A stretch of 64,000 bases of DNA from Caulobacterales bacterium (GCA_017303355.1 JAFLCU010000003.1:229810-293809), one strand, 5' to 3'. Counted from the first letter of the stretch, positions 1 through 10,000 are shown. Numbers and translations are program-made. Notes: generated by a model from the sequence alone, not told the origin.

Positions 1-1271
1 CCGCCTTCGACGAAACACAGGTCGCGGCCTTCACGGCCGGCCAAGTGGCCGCGCTCTCCACGGCGCAGCTCAAAGCGTTCTCGGAGACCAACCTCTCGGC
101 CTTCGACGCCACGCAAGTGGCCGCGCTCAGCGTGAGCCAAGTCGCGGCGCTGACAACCACCCAGCTCAATGCTCTTGAAACCGCCGACATGGCGGAATTC
201 ACGACCACGCAAATCGCCGGCATGGCGACGACGCAAATTCGCGATCTCAGCGAAACCAATATGGCCGCCCTCACCGACAGCCAAGTCGCGGCGCTGACCG
301 CCACGCAGGTGAAGGCGATGACGGCGACGAGCTTCTCGGCCTTCGCCGACACGCAAGTCGCGGCGATGACGACGACCCAAGTTCAGTCGCTGTCGACCAC
401 GCAAATCGCCGGCCTCAGCACCACGGATGTAGGCGAGTTCGCCGCCACGCAGGTCGCTGCAATGACGGTGACGCAGATCAAAGCGCTTTCGTCCGACAAC
501 ATGCAGGCGATGAGCGATACACAGATCGCGGCGCTGACGCTGACGCAGCTGCAAGGCATCTCGGCGACAAATCTGCAGGCGCTGACGACCACGCAAATCG
601 CGGCGCTGACGCTCTCGCAAGTGCAAGCTTTCACCGCCTCACAGATCGCTGCGTTCACCGAAACCAGCTTGTCGGCGCTTGAGGCAACACAAGTCGCGGC
701 CCTGACGACAACGCAAGCCAAAGCCATCACCAGCACGCAGATCGCCGCGCTCGAAGCCACCGATGTGGCGGAGTTCACGACGACACAGCTTGCTGCGCTG
801 AGCTCCACGCAAGTGGCGGCGTTCACGGAAACGAACATCGCCTCGCTCAACGAAACGCAACTGCAGGCGTTCGCTTCGACGCAGATCAGCCGCATCGACG
901 CCACTGCGTTCGCCGCGCTCGACTCCGCCCAAGTGGCCGCGCTCTCCACCACGCAGGTGCGCGCGCTGACCGGGACGCAAATCTCGGCGCTCGCCGCCGC
1001 GGATATGGCCGAGTTCGCCGATACGCAGATCGCATCGATGGCCACGACGCAAATCCAGGCCTGGTCGACCACGGTCATCGCCGATCTCGAAGCGGCGCAG
1101 ATCGCCGCGCTCGACGTGACGCAAATCCCGTCCTTCTCAACCACGCAACTGGATCACATCTCGACCACAAGCATCGCGGCCTTTTCCACGACGCAGCTCT
1201 ACGCCTTCACGGCGACGCAAGTGGCGAGCTTGGATTCGGCCCAGCTTGAGGCCTATCTGGGCGCCGTCTAA
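1..1271 (+). CDS. Thr/Ser-rich octapeptide-repeat protein, 3' part only
   Basis: This is the C-terminal part of a larger protein cut by the left window edge; the open frame begins at base 3 and the repeat is already running there. From base 57 it is 50 back-to-back units of exactly 8 residues with consensus T-x-T-Q-(V/I)-A-A-(L/F), then the tail LGAV. Position 5 and position 8 of each unit are hydrophobic, position 7 is usually Ala, and T-x-x-Q looks like a helix N-capping box. Every third or fourth unit has N, D, S, A or V in place of Gln. No signal peptide or anchor is visible in this part. A solenoid-like, secreted or surface protein is my inference; I do not recognise the family. A terminator follows, then a GT41 glycosyltransferase gene on the same strand. 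Frame, codon use and stop are certain; function is unknown. Confidence 0.85.
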   Translation, partial: AFDETQVAAFTAGQVAALSTAQLKAFSETNLSAFDATQVAALSVSQVAALTTTQLNALETADMAEFTTTQIAGMATTQIRDLSETNMAALTDSQVAALTATQVKAMTATSFSAFADTQVAAMTTTQVQSLSTTQIAGLSTTDVGEFAATQVAAMTVTQIKALSSDNMQAMSDTQIAALTLTQLQGISATNLQALTTTQIAALTLSQVQAFTASQIAAFTETSLSALEATQVAALTTTQAKAITSTQIAALEATDVAEFTTTQLAALSSTQVAAFTETNIASLNETQLQAFASTQISRIDATAFAALDSAQVAALSTTQVRALTGTQISALAAADMAEFADTQIASMATTQIQAWSTTVIADLEAAQIAALDVTQIPSFSTTQLDHISTTSIAAFSTTQLYAFTATQVASLDSAQLEAYLGAV

Positions 1272-1294
1272 ACGCGGCACGACAAAGGTTAACG

Positions 1295-1327
1295 AAGCGC
1301 CCCTCAGCCCTGGCTGTCGGGCGCTTT
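1295..1327 (+). terminator. Rho-independent-like terminator after the repeat protein
   Basis: AAGCGCCC (1295-1302) pairs with GGGCGCTT (1319-1326). An inner hairpin CAGCC/GGCTG lies in the loop, and a short T run follows. It lies 24 bases after the stop codon of the repeat protein, so it probably separates that gene from the glycosyltransferase gene. Confidence 0.5.
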
Positions 1328-1432
1328 CGCGTTAAGGTTTCAGCAACGCAAATCGCCCGAGCCTCGCGCCCGCGCGGGCAGGCGCGTCTGGCGTCGGCAT
1401 CGGCGCGCGCCCCGCTGACGGGGTTGAAAGCG

Positions 1433-3505
1433 ATGTCTGAGACGACATTTGTCACGGCGCTGCAGAAGGTCACGAGCGGCGCGCTGCCTCTGAACGAATT
1501 GATCTCCGCCGCGCAAAGCCTCACGCAATCTGGCCAACCCGATCTCGCGCGTCAGCTCTATCAGGTCTGGATCGCCATGAACGGCGCCCATCCCCTGCTC
1601 TTCATCGCGCACTTCAACTGCTCCACGCTGATGCAACAGCTGGGCGACGCCGCAGGCGCGGAAATCGCACTGCGCAGCGCACTTGCCGCCAATCCGGATT
1701 TTTCGCCCGCACACATCAATCTTGGCAGCGCACTTGAACGACGCGGCGCGACCCGCGACGCGGTCGAGCAATGGAAGGCCGGCGCCGAACGTCTCGGCGC
1801 GGTCACCGGCGATGCGATCGACTACAAGATCACGCTGCTGAAACAGATCAGCCGCGTGATGAGCGACAATCAGCAGCACGAAGCGTCGGAAACGGCGTTG
1901 ATTCAAGCGCTGGATCTAAACCCCGAACAGCGCGACGTGCTTGAGCAATTCGGCGCCGTGCGTCTGGCGCAATGCAAATGGCCGATCGCCGATATTGGCC
2001 CAAAAATCTCGCGCCGCAGCTTCATCTCGCGCTTTCACCCACTCTCGGCTTGTGCCTACGCGGATGATCCCTTGATGCAGCTCGGCATGGCCGCGCGCTA
2101 TGTCGAAGCGCTGACGCCGATCGCGAGCATCTCGACGCAAGCGGATCGCCGCGCCGCGCCGATCCCGACGCAACGGCGATTGCGCATCGGTTACGTCTCG
2201 TCCGATCTGCGCGCCCATGCCGTTGGCTATCTCATGGCGAATCTATTTGAAGCGCACGATCCGCGCGCGATCGAGGTGTTCGTCTATTATTGCGGCATCC
2301 CCGCCGATGACGGCATAAACCAGCGTATAAAAGCGGCTGTCGCGCATTGGACGGACATCCGGAACATTTCTGACGATGAAGCGGCCGCGCGCATCGCCGC
2401 CGACGAGATCGACATTCTTGTCGACGTGAACGGCCATACGCGTGACGCGCGTCTCGGCGTGTTTGCCCGCCGGCCCGCACCAATCATCGTCAACTGGCTT
2501 GGCTACCCCGGCACGATGGGCAGCCCCTATCACCACTACATCGTCGCTGATGAACACACGATCCCGCCAGAGATGGAGCTTTATTATTCCGAGCGCGTGT
2601 TGCGCTTGCCCTGCTATCAGCCAAACGACCGCAAACGCATCGTCGATACGAACCGCCCCGCACGCACTGAGATGGGATTGCCCGAAGATGCGTTCGTGTT
2701 CTGCTCATTCAACGCAGCACACAAGGTCACGCGTTTCTCATTCGAGCGCTGGCTCGAAATCTTGCGGCAGACGCCCAACAGCGTGCTGTGGCTGCTGGAC
2801 TATAACACCGAGACCAACGCGCGCCTGCGCGCCTACGCGGCCGCGAACGGCGTCGCCGCCGAGCGCCTGGTTTTCGCGCCCAAGCTCGCCAACCCGCGCC
2901 ACCTCGCGCGCTATCCGCTGGCGGATCTCTTCCTCGATACGGCGCCCTATGGCGCGCACACCACGGCGTCCGACGCACTCTGGATGGGCGTGCCGGTGCT
3001 GACGATGGCAGGTCGCTGCTTTGCATCGCGCGTTTGCGGCTCGCTGCTGCGCAACGCGGGCGTGCCGGAGCTTGTGTGCGAGTCACCTGAGGCCTTCATC
3101 GCGCGCGCTGTTGCGCTCGCGACCACGGATCGCCTCGGCTTGGCGTCCTTGCGTCAGCGTTTGGTCGACAATCGCGACACCTGCACCCTCTTCGACATCG
3201 ATCTATTGGCGCGCAAGCTTGAGGGCCTTTACGTGCAAATGCGCGACGAATATCTGGCCGGCGCGTTGCCACGGCCCCATCTCGATAATCTCGAGAACTA
3301 CATGGAAATCGGCGTCGCCTTCGATCACGATAAGACCGAGATCGGCATCATCGATGGCTATCATGACTTCTATCGCGCCGAACTCGCCAAGCGCTGCCTG
3401 CAACGCCCGATGCGTGCGGACTCGCGCTTATGGAACGCGCCTGAGATCGCCGCCGCGCAATCCGCATCGACGCCGTCATCAACAAAGGTTGAGCGCGCGG
3501 CCTAG
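1433..3505 (+). CDS. TPR / SPINDLY-type O-GlcNAc transferase-like protein (GT41)
   Basis: Predicted protein O-glycosyltransferase of about 690 residues. The N-terminal ~200 residues read as degenerate TPR helices (repeated A-x-x-L and N-P-D/E segments). The catalytic half carries the GT41 blocks in order: RLRIGYVSSDLRAHAVGY, DILVDVNGHTRDAR, PAPIIVNWLGYPGTMGSPY, CYQPND, FCSFNAAHKVT, FLDTAPYGAHTTASDALW and GVPVLT..G..FASRV. These match the UDP-GlcNAc-using OGT/SPINDLY family, which modifies Ser/Thr of proteins. I chose the ATG at 1433; a TTG at 1424 in the same frame is possible, and GGGG at 1420-1423 is at workable distance for the ATG. The gene lies 160 bp after the Thr/Ser-rich repeat protein, a plausible but unproven substrate. 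Its stop overlaps the convergent efflux gene by a few bases. Confidence 0.9.
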   Translation: MSETTFVTALQKVTSGALPLNELISAAQSLTQSGQPDLARQLYQVWIAMNGAHPLLFIAHFNCSTLMQQLGDAAGAEIALRSALAANPDFSPAHINLGSALERRGATRDAVEQWKAGAERLGAVTGDAIDYKITLLKQISRVMSDNQQHEASETALIQALDLNPEQRDVLEQFGAVRLAQCKWPIADIGPKISRRSFISRFHPLSACAYADDPLMQLGMAARYVEALTPIASISTQADRRAAPIPTQRRLRIGYVSSDLRAHAVGYLMANLFEAHDPRAIEVFVYYCGIPADDGINQRIKAAVAHWTDIRNISDDEAAARIAADEIDILVDVNGHTRDARLGVFARRPAPIIVNWLGYPGTMGSPYHHYIVADEHTIPPEMELYYSERVLRLPCYQPNDRKRIVDTNRPARTEMGLPEDAFVFCSFNAAHKVTRFSFERWLEILRQTPNSVLWLLDYNTETNARLRAYAAANGVAAERLVFAPKLANPRHLARYPLADLFLDTAPYGAHTTASDALWMGVPVLTMAGRCFASRVCGSLLRNAGVPELVCESPEAFIARAVALATTDRLGLASLRQRLVDNRDTCTLFDIDLLARKLEGLYVQMRDEYLAGALPRPHLDNLENYMEIGVAFDHDKTEIGIIDGYHDFYRAELAKRCLQRPMRADSRLWNAPEIAAAQSASTPSSTKVERAA

Positions 3506-4944
3506 TTGCGCGCCGAACTCGTCACTGTCGGGCCGCCGCCAAAGGCGCGGTAGGTGGCGATCGCCGCGCGCGCTTGCTGCGCCTCGGCGTCAATGCGCGT
3601 CAGCTGCGCGTCGATCAATTGCTGCTCGGAGCGCAGCCGATCGGCCAAGCTCTGAATGCCGGCGTCATAGGCCGCGCGAGAGCCACGCGCCGTCACCTCG
3701 GCGGCCTCTTGCGCCGCCTGAGCCGAATTCAAACGCACCCGCCCTTGATCGAGCGAGACCAGCGCGTTGGACGCCTCAGCCACGGCTTGCGTCACCGTCT
3801 GTCGATACTGGATCAAGGATTGATCGAATTGCGCATTGCGCTGGCGGATGGTGGCAAAACGCGAACCCCAATCGAACAGCGGAATCGAGATAAACGGCGT
3901 CACCGAACTGGTCGTCGCGCCCGCGCCAAGCGGATCGCCAATGAGCGCGTCGGTGACGCTGATCGAGCCAGTCAGGTTCAATTGCGGCAGCAGGGCGTTG
4001 CGCGCATCGGAAACGCTAGCCGCGGCCAACAATGTCTGCGCCTCGGCGCGCGCCACATCGGGGCGTAAGCGCAAAAAATCCGCCGGCGCCGCGGGCGCGG
4101 CGGCGAGTTCAAGATGCGGCACCAGCGCATCGGCGCGCGCGAGTACAGCGCGCGTCGCCGCTTCTTCCGTGCCAGGCGCCAAGCCCCGCAGCACCGCCAA
4201 CACGTTTTCCGCGCGACGGGTTTCGATGACGATGCCTGGGATGCGGGTGCGCGTCGTTTCGGCGGCGCGGCGCGCGTCAGCCGCATCAGCTTCCGACGCA
4301 AAGCCCGCGCGTGCGCTCGTGGCGAGGATGCCGGAAAGCTCGTCCGAAATTTGCGCCGAGCGTTCGAGCGCGGCCCGGCTCGCCTGCGCGGCGCGCAGAT
4401 CGATGTAGGCTTGCGCCACATCGGCAACCAGCGCGACTTGCGCTGCGCGCACGTCCGCACGCGCACTCATCGTGTTCGCGCGCGCGCCAGCGGATGCGGC
4501 TTCGAGGCGGCCAAACAACGGAATCTCCCAAGACACTTGAGGCCCGTAAGAACCCAGCATCTGCTCGCGCTCCGTGCCGCCGGACGCGGTCGCGAGCACG
4601 CCATCCTCAAGCGCGCGCGTGTATTGGCCCTGCCCCGCAGCGGTCAGCTCCGGCAGAAAGCGCGTCATCGTGTTGTACGAGAGCGCCCGCGCCTCGCGTA
4701 CCCGCGCCAGCGCCAATTGCACCGAGGGGCCGTTGGTCAGCGCTTCATCGACCAGCACATCAAGCTGGGGATCGTTGAACTGGCGCCACCAATCCGTGAC
4801 CGGCAGCTCGGCGCCGGCCGGGGCATCCGTCCAGACGGCGGGCAGCGGCGGGGCCTCGGCCCGCTCCGAAGGCATGGTCGAGCAAGCGCCCAGCGCCAGG
4901 GCCGAGACGGCGATGACCAATTTGGCGGCGCGCGACTGCATCAT
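3502..4944 (-). CDS. RND efflux outer-membrane lipoprotein (TolC/NodT/OprM family)
   Basis: Outer-membrane channel of a tripartite efflux pump, 480 aa, normal for the NodT/OprM group. It begins with a lipoprotein signal peptide and lipobox LALGAC, so the mature protein should be acylated on that Cys. The body shows the two OEP repeats with long Ala/Arg-rich coiled-coil stretches (LALARVREARALS; ARADVRAAQVALVADVAQAY) and periplasmic or membrane segments ending near PLFDWGSR. Start is the first ATG of an ATGATG pair with GAGAGG about 8 bases upstream. It is divergent from tetR-MFP-RND, with the operator-like palindrome between, so it very likely completes that pump and is co-regulated. Confidence 0.9.
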   Translation of the reverse strand: MMQSRAAKLVIAVSALALGACSTMPSERAEAPPLPAVWTDAPAGAELPVTDWWRQFNDPQLDVLVDEALTNGPSVQLALARVREARALSYNTMTRFLPELTAAGQGQYTRALEDGVLATASGGTEREQMLGSYGPQVSWEIPLFGRLEAASAGARANTMSARADVRAAQVALVADVAQAYIDLRAAQASRAALERSAQISDELSGILATSARAGFASEADAADARRAAETTRTRIPGIVIETRRAENVLAVLRGLAPGTEEAATRAVLARADALVPHLELAAAPAAPADFLRLRPDVARAEAQTLLAAASVSDARNALLPQLNLTGSISVTDALIGDPLGAGATTSSVTPFISIPLFDWGSRFATIRQRNAQFDQSLIQYRQTVTQAVAEASNALVSLDQGRVRLNSAQAAQEAAEVTARGSRAAYDAGIQSLADRLRSEQQLIDAQLTRIDAEAQQARAAIATYRAFGGGPTVTSSARN

Positions 4945-5050
4945 TCCTCATACCTCTCAGAGCCTTAGCGCCGCTCTAACCATGTTTCGGCAGAGTGACG
5001 ATTGAGGTCGGACTTGGGTCGTCAGCTTGACGGCGTCCAGATTTAACATT

Positions 5051-5074
5051 TATAGAACGAACATTCGTTTTATA
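5051..5074. promoter_or_regulatory. Palindromic TetR-type operator between the divergent efflux genes
   Basis: The core AACGAA-CA-TTCGTT (5056-5069) is a perfect inverted repeat with a 2-bp centre. It extends to TATAG/TTATA on the flanks with one mismatch. It lies in the only intergenic space between the efflux lipoprotein and the tetR gene and ends on the A of the annotated tetR ATG. Binding by the adjacent TetR is an inference from symmetry and position. Confidence 0.7.
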
Positions 5075-5721
5075 TGCAACGCAGCGAGGCCCGGCAAGGG
5101 CCTGTGGAGCAACGCTTGGCGCGCACCGCCGATCCCGCCCTGGCCGACCGCCGCCGCCGTCAGATCATGGACGCGGCGATCGCCTGTTTTCGCCGTCGCG
5201 GCTTCCACCAGGCCACGATGCAGGAGATTTGCGCCGAAGCCGGGATCAGCGCGGGCGCGCTCTATCGCTATTTCAGCTCCAAGGCCGAGATCATCGGCGC
5301 CATCGCCGAGGATCGTCGCGGCGAAGGCGATGTCGCGTTTCTGCGCGCGGCCGAAAAGCATGGCTTCATCGAGGCCATGTGCTTCGCCGCGCAGAACTTT
5401 GTTCAGAAATTCGCCGATGGCGACGGCCCGCTGATCGCCGACATCATGGGCGAGGTTTTGCGCGACGACGCAATCGCCAAAGTCCTGCGTCTCTCCGATA
5501 TACGCAGTATCGCCATCTTCGCCGCCGCCGTCCGCGCCGCTCAAGACCGCGGTGAGATCGACGCAACACTGGAACCCGAAACCGCGGCGAACACCTTGTT
5601 CGCCATCGTTGAAGGCATAGGTCTCAGACGCGCCTTTCAGGGTGAGACTGACGCCGAAGCCGCTATCGCCCAATTCCGCGTTGTCGCGGAACGCTATCTG
5701 AACCCCCGAGTCCGTTCATGA
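5074..5721 (+). CDS. TetR/AcrR family transcriptional regulator
   Basis: 215-aa repressor expected to control the neighbouring efflux pump. The N-terminal helix-turn-helix is clear: RRRQIMDAAIACFRRRGF, then TMQEICAEAGISAGALYRYF. The C-terminal ~140 residues would be the ligand-binding and dimerisation domain. The last codons overlap the MFP start (ATGA), so tetR, the membrane fusion protein and the RND gene form one operon. The start is uncertain: the ATG at 5074 touches the operator, and no ribosome-binding site precedes it. Either the message is leaderless or a later start such as the GTG at 5104 is used; that start still precedes the HTH. Confidence 0.9.
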   Translation: MQRSEARQGPVEQRLARTADPALADRRRRQIMDAAIACFRRRGFHQATMQEICAEAGISAGALYRYFSSKAEIIGAIAEDRRGEGDVAFLRAAEKHGFIEAMCFAAQNFVQKFADGDGPLIADIMGEVLRDDAIAKVLRLSDIRSIAIFAAAVRAAQDRGEIDATLEPETAANTLFAIVEGIGLRRAFQGETDAEAAIAQFRVVAERYLNPRVRS

Positions 5722-7007
5722 ACAAGCCCGAGCGCCCCGAGATTTTCAACAAGGCAGGCGACCTGCTGAAGCGCGCCGCAGACGCGGGCGGCGGCGCGCT
5801 CAAGAGCGTTGGCGACGCTGGCGAGGCCGCATGGAACCGCGCCATCGACGCGCCGGATGAAGCCGGCCGCCGCCGCAAGACGTTGATGATCCTTGGCGGC
5901 GGCATCTTGGCCGCAGTCATTGTGTTGTTTGTCGTCAGCCGCCTCGGTGGCGACGGCGCCGTGCATACGCCTGTCTCCACCGCACAAGCGGTCTCGGTGA
6001 TCCCGGTCGCCGCGCGCGGCGTCACCCCGACTATTTCACTGAACGGCGAAGCGCGCCCAGTGCGCGACATTCAAGTCGCGGCGCCGGCGAGCGGCGTGCG
6101 TATCCTGCAAATCCTCGTCGATGAAGGCGATTACGTGCGCACGGGCCAGCCGATGGCGCGGCTCGACACCAATGTCGCGCTGGCGCAAACCCGCTCGGCG
6201 CAGGCCAGCGTCGCCGAAGCGGAATCATCGGCGATCCGCGCCCGCGGCGAATACGAACGTGCTGAATCGATCCGCGAGTCCGGCGCCCTCTCCGCCGAAG
6301 CGATCGAACAACGCCGCGCCGCCGCCCAAGCCGCGGACGCACGCCTTGCCGCGGCACGCGCGCAATTGGCCGAAGTGAACGCCCGCTTGGGCGGCGGCTA
6401 TGTGCGTGCGCCTGCCGCTGGCCTCGTCATTGACCGCACCGCCGAGGTCGGCCGCAACGTCGATGGCCAAGTGCTCTTCCGCATCGCCGCCGACAACCGC
6501 CTCGAGGTCTCCGCGCAAGTGGCGGAGGCCGACGCGCTCGCGCTTGAGCGTGGCCAGACCGCGCAATTCACGCTCGTGGATGGCTCCACGGTTGAAGGTA
6601 CGCTGCGCCGCGGCCCGGCCTCGATCGACAGCCGCACGCGCACCGGCGAAGCGCTGTTCTCCCTACCGCAGAACACCCGCGTCCGCGCGGGCATGTATCT
6701 GCGTGGCGTTGCGCACCTGCCGGAACGCGTCGTCTCGGCCATCCCGCAGAGCTCCGTGCTTTATGACAACGGCCAAGCCTATGTGTATGTGGTTGGCGAC
6801 GACAATCTCGTGCGGCGCACGGACGTCCAGCTCGGCGCGCGCGATGGCGATTTTATCGAAATCGTCTCCGGTCTCGATATCGGCCAACGCGTCGTCGGCG
6901 CCGGCGCCGCATTCCTGCAGAACGGCGAAGAGGTGCGCATCATCACCGATGACGCGCCGCCGCCCACAACAGAACAGCAGCAAGATCTGCGCGGCCGGGA
7001 AGGCTAA
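5718..7007 (+). CDS. RND efflux periplasmic adaptor (membrane fusion protein, HlyD/AcrA family)
   Basis: 429-aa adaptor linking the inner-membrane pump to the outer-membrane channel. One transmembrane segment is visible at about residues 55-72 (LMILGGGILAAVIVLFVV). Then come the lipoyl/barrel-sandwich half (VAAPASGVRILQILVDEGDYVRTGQPMARLD; cut here into recognisable parts), an Ala/Glu-rich coiled-coil hairpin at about 155-225, the second lipoyl half (YVRAPAAGLVIDRTAEVG) and a beta-barrel. Unusual is the ~54-residue charged N-terminal stretch before the membrane anchor; most relatives start directly with signal or TM segment. The start overlaps the tetR stop (ATGA) and the RND gene follows after 3 bases. 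Confidence 0.9.
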   Translation: MNKPERPEIFNKAGDLLKRAADAGGGALKSVGDAGEAAWNRAIDAPDEAGRRRKTLMILGGGILAAVIVLFVVSRLGGDGAVHTPVSTAQAVSVIPVAARGVTPTISLNGEARPVRDIQVAAPASGVRILQILVDEGDYVRTGQPMARLDTNVALAQTRSAQASVAEAESSAIRARGEYERAESIRESGALSAEAIEQRRAAAQAADARLAAARAQLAEVNARLGGGYVRAPAAGLVIDRTAEVGRNVDGQVLFRIAADNRLEVSAQVAEADALALERGQTAQFTLVDGSTVEGTLRRGPASIDSRTRTGEALFSLPQNTRVRAGMYLRGVAHLPERVVSAIPQSSVLYDNGQAYVYVVGDDNLVRRTDVQLGARDGDFIEIVSGLDIGQRVVGAGAAFLQNGEEVRIITDDAPPPTTEQQQDLRGREG

Positions 7008-7010
7008 GCT

Positions 7011-10000
7011 ATGGCTTGGAATATTTCCGCGGGCGCGATCCGCAATCCGATTCCGCCCATCGTTCTGATCCTGGCGCTCTTGTTCGCCGGCTGGACGGCC
7101 TATGGCCGCCTGCCGATCAACCAATTGCCGAACGTCGATTTCGGCGGCTTCACGGTGACCGTGGCGCAGCCTGGCGCAGCACCGGTCGAGATGGAAACGC
7201 AGATCACGCAGCGCATCGAGTCCGCGCTGACGGCGGTCGAGGGCGTGAAACGCGTCACCTCGACGATCTCGCCCGGCGTATCGCAAACAACGGTCGAAAT
7301 GGAAAGCGGCAACGATCTAGGCCGCGCCGTTGACGATGCGCGCGACGCGATCAACCGCATTCGCTCCGAATTGCCCGCCGACATCACCGAACCGATCATC
7401 ACCCGCATCGAGGCGGCGGCGCAGCCGATCGGCTATTATGCCGTCGAAGGCCGAGGCATGACGCCCCAGGATATTTCCTGGTTCATCGACAATGATCTGC
7501 AGCGCGAATTGCTGGCGGTGCCCGGCGTTTCGCAAGTTCAGCGCATGGGCGGCGTCGATCGCGAAATCCGCATCGAACTCGACCCAGCGCGCATGCTCGC
7601 CTATGGCGTCTCCGCCGATCAGATCAACAATCAGCTGCGCGCGCTAAACGCCGATTTGCCCGGCGGCCAAGCAGAGGTCGCGGGCCAAGCGCAATCGATC
7701 CGCACCTTGGGCGGGGCGCAAAGCGTCGCCGAACTGGCGGAGACGCGCATCACGGCGAGCGACGGCCGCGTCGTCCGCCTGGGCGACCTGGGTACGGTGA
7801 CCGATAGCGCCAGCGATCTGCAATCGATCTCGCGTTACAACGGCCAGCCGGTTGTCGGCTTTCTGGTGCTGCGTTCGCGCGGCGCCTCGGAAGTCAAAGT
7901 GTTCGACGCGATGGATGAGCGCATCCGTCAGATCGAGGAGCGCCGGCCTGAGCTGCAAATCCGCGAGATCGGCTCCACCGTCGAATTCATCCGCGGCATG
8001 CACGAAAGCTCGATTCACGCCTTGATCGAAGGCGCCCTGCTCGCCTGCGCGGTCGTCTTCCTGATCCTACGCGATTGGCGCTCGACGCTGATCGCCGCCG
8101 CCGCCATTCCGCTCTCGATCATGCCGACCTTCGCCGGCATGGAAGTGCTGGGCTTTACGCTCAACATGGTGACGCTGATCGCGCTGGCGTTGGTTACCGG
8201 CGTGCTCGTCGACGATGCGATCGTGGAAATCGAGAACATCGTCAGGCACATGCGGATGGGAAAATCCGCGTATCAAGCCTCGCTTGAAGCGGCCGACGAA
8301 ATCGGCCTCGCCGTCGTCGCGACCACGTTCACGATCATCGCCGTGTTCGTGCCGGTGAGTTTCATGTCCGGCGGCATGGGGGTGTTCTTCAGGGAATTCG
8401 GCCTCACCGTCGCCATGGCCGCGTTCTTCTCGCTGGTCGTCGCGCGCTTGATCACACCGATGATGGCCGCGTTCTTCTTGAGCAATGCCGGCCATGAAGA
8501 GAAACCACCGGGCGTCATTCTCAACATCTACAAGGACGCGCTGCACTGGGCGATCATCCATCCGTGGAAGACGATCGGTATGGGCTTGCTGGTGTTCATC
8601 GTACCGGTGGGCCTGCTCATCGCCGGCGCCATCCCCGCCGTCGTCATCCCGCGCTTCGATTCCGGCATGATCCAGGCGCGCGTAGAAATCCCGCCCGGCA
8701 CTCCGGTCTTGCAAGCAGATCACGTACTGCAGCAGATGAGCACGCGCATTCGTGAGGCAGTGCCGGAAGTCGAAGGCGTGTTCACCTCCATGAATGGCGC
8801 GGACGGCTCCGCGCCAGACGCCAACATCTTTATCCAACTCACCGATCGCGACGACCGCAATCGTTCAGGCTACGCCATTCAACAGGTGCTGCGCCCTGTG
8901 CTGGCGGACTTTCCCGATTATCGCTCGGCGTTCGTGCAGGATCAGGGCGGCAGCTCTGGCTCGGACATCACCGTCCAATTCGTTGGCCAAGATCCCGCCG
9001 CCGTGAACCTCGCGGCCGAACGCTTGGCGGCCGCGATGAACCGCCTCGACTCGCTGACGGACGTGCGCTCCACCTCCGCGCTGCGTCGCCCGGAAATTCA
9101 AATCCGGCCGCGTCAGGAAGACATGGCGCGCCTAGGCGTGACCTCCGCGAGTCTCGCATCCGCCATTCGCATCGCCACCAGCGGCGACGCCGAACAGAAT
9201 TTGCCGAAATTCGATCTCGCCGATCGCCAAATTCCGATCCGCACCACCATCCGATCCGACCGCCGTCAGGACCTTGACGCAATCCGCTCGCTGCCGGTGC
9301 AGTCCAATCTTGGCGCACCGGTGCGGCTCGATGCGGTGTCCGACGTTCAGTTCTCGCTCGGTGAGGCCACAATCGAACGCCGCGACCGCGAGCGCGCGGT
9401 CACTGTCGGGGCGAACGTGGTGCCGGGCGTCGAACTAAGCCAGGCGCAACAGGATGTGTTCAACCTGCCCGAAGCGAATGAGCCGCCGCCCGGTGCGCGC
9501 CTCGCTGTCGGCGGCCAAACCGAAGATTTCGCGGAAATGACCAGCGCGTTCGGCTCAGCCATGCTGTGGGGCGTGATCCTGATCTACGGCGTGCTTGTGC
9601 TGCTGTTCCGCGATTTCTTCCAGCCGATCACCATCATGACGGCGCTGCCGCTTTCGATCGGCGGCGCCTTTCTTGGCCTCATCATCGCCAATCAACCGCT
9701 CTCGCTGTTTGCCTTCATCGGCTTGCTGATGCTGATGGGCCTCGTCACCAAGAACTCGATCCTCTTGGTCGATTTCGCGGTCGAACGCATGCACATGGGC
9801 GCGAGTCGCAACACCGCGCTGATGGAAGCCGGCATGAAGCGCGCGCGGCCGATCATCATGACCACGTTCGCGATGTCCGCCGGCATGATTCCCGCCGCCG
9901 CTGGTTGGGGCGTCGACGGCACACTGCGTCAGGGCATGGGCGCGGCGGTGATTGGCGGGCTGATGCTCTCCACCCTGCTCTCACTCGTGTTCGTACCGGC

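Noticed and set aside
383..1144. Long minus-strand frames opposite the octapeptide repeat
   Set aside because: The 24-base period keeps other frames open too; the protein is Cys/Ala-rich repeat with no domain. It is a shadow of the plus-strand gene.
1..1271. Regular 24-bp DNA period as a possible CRISPR array
   Set aside because: Units are directly adjacent, vary in sequence, have no spacers and are translated without a frame break.
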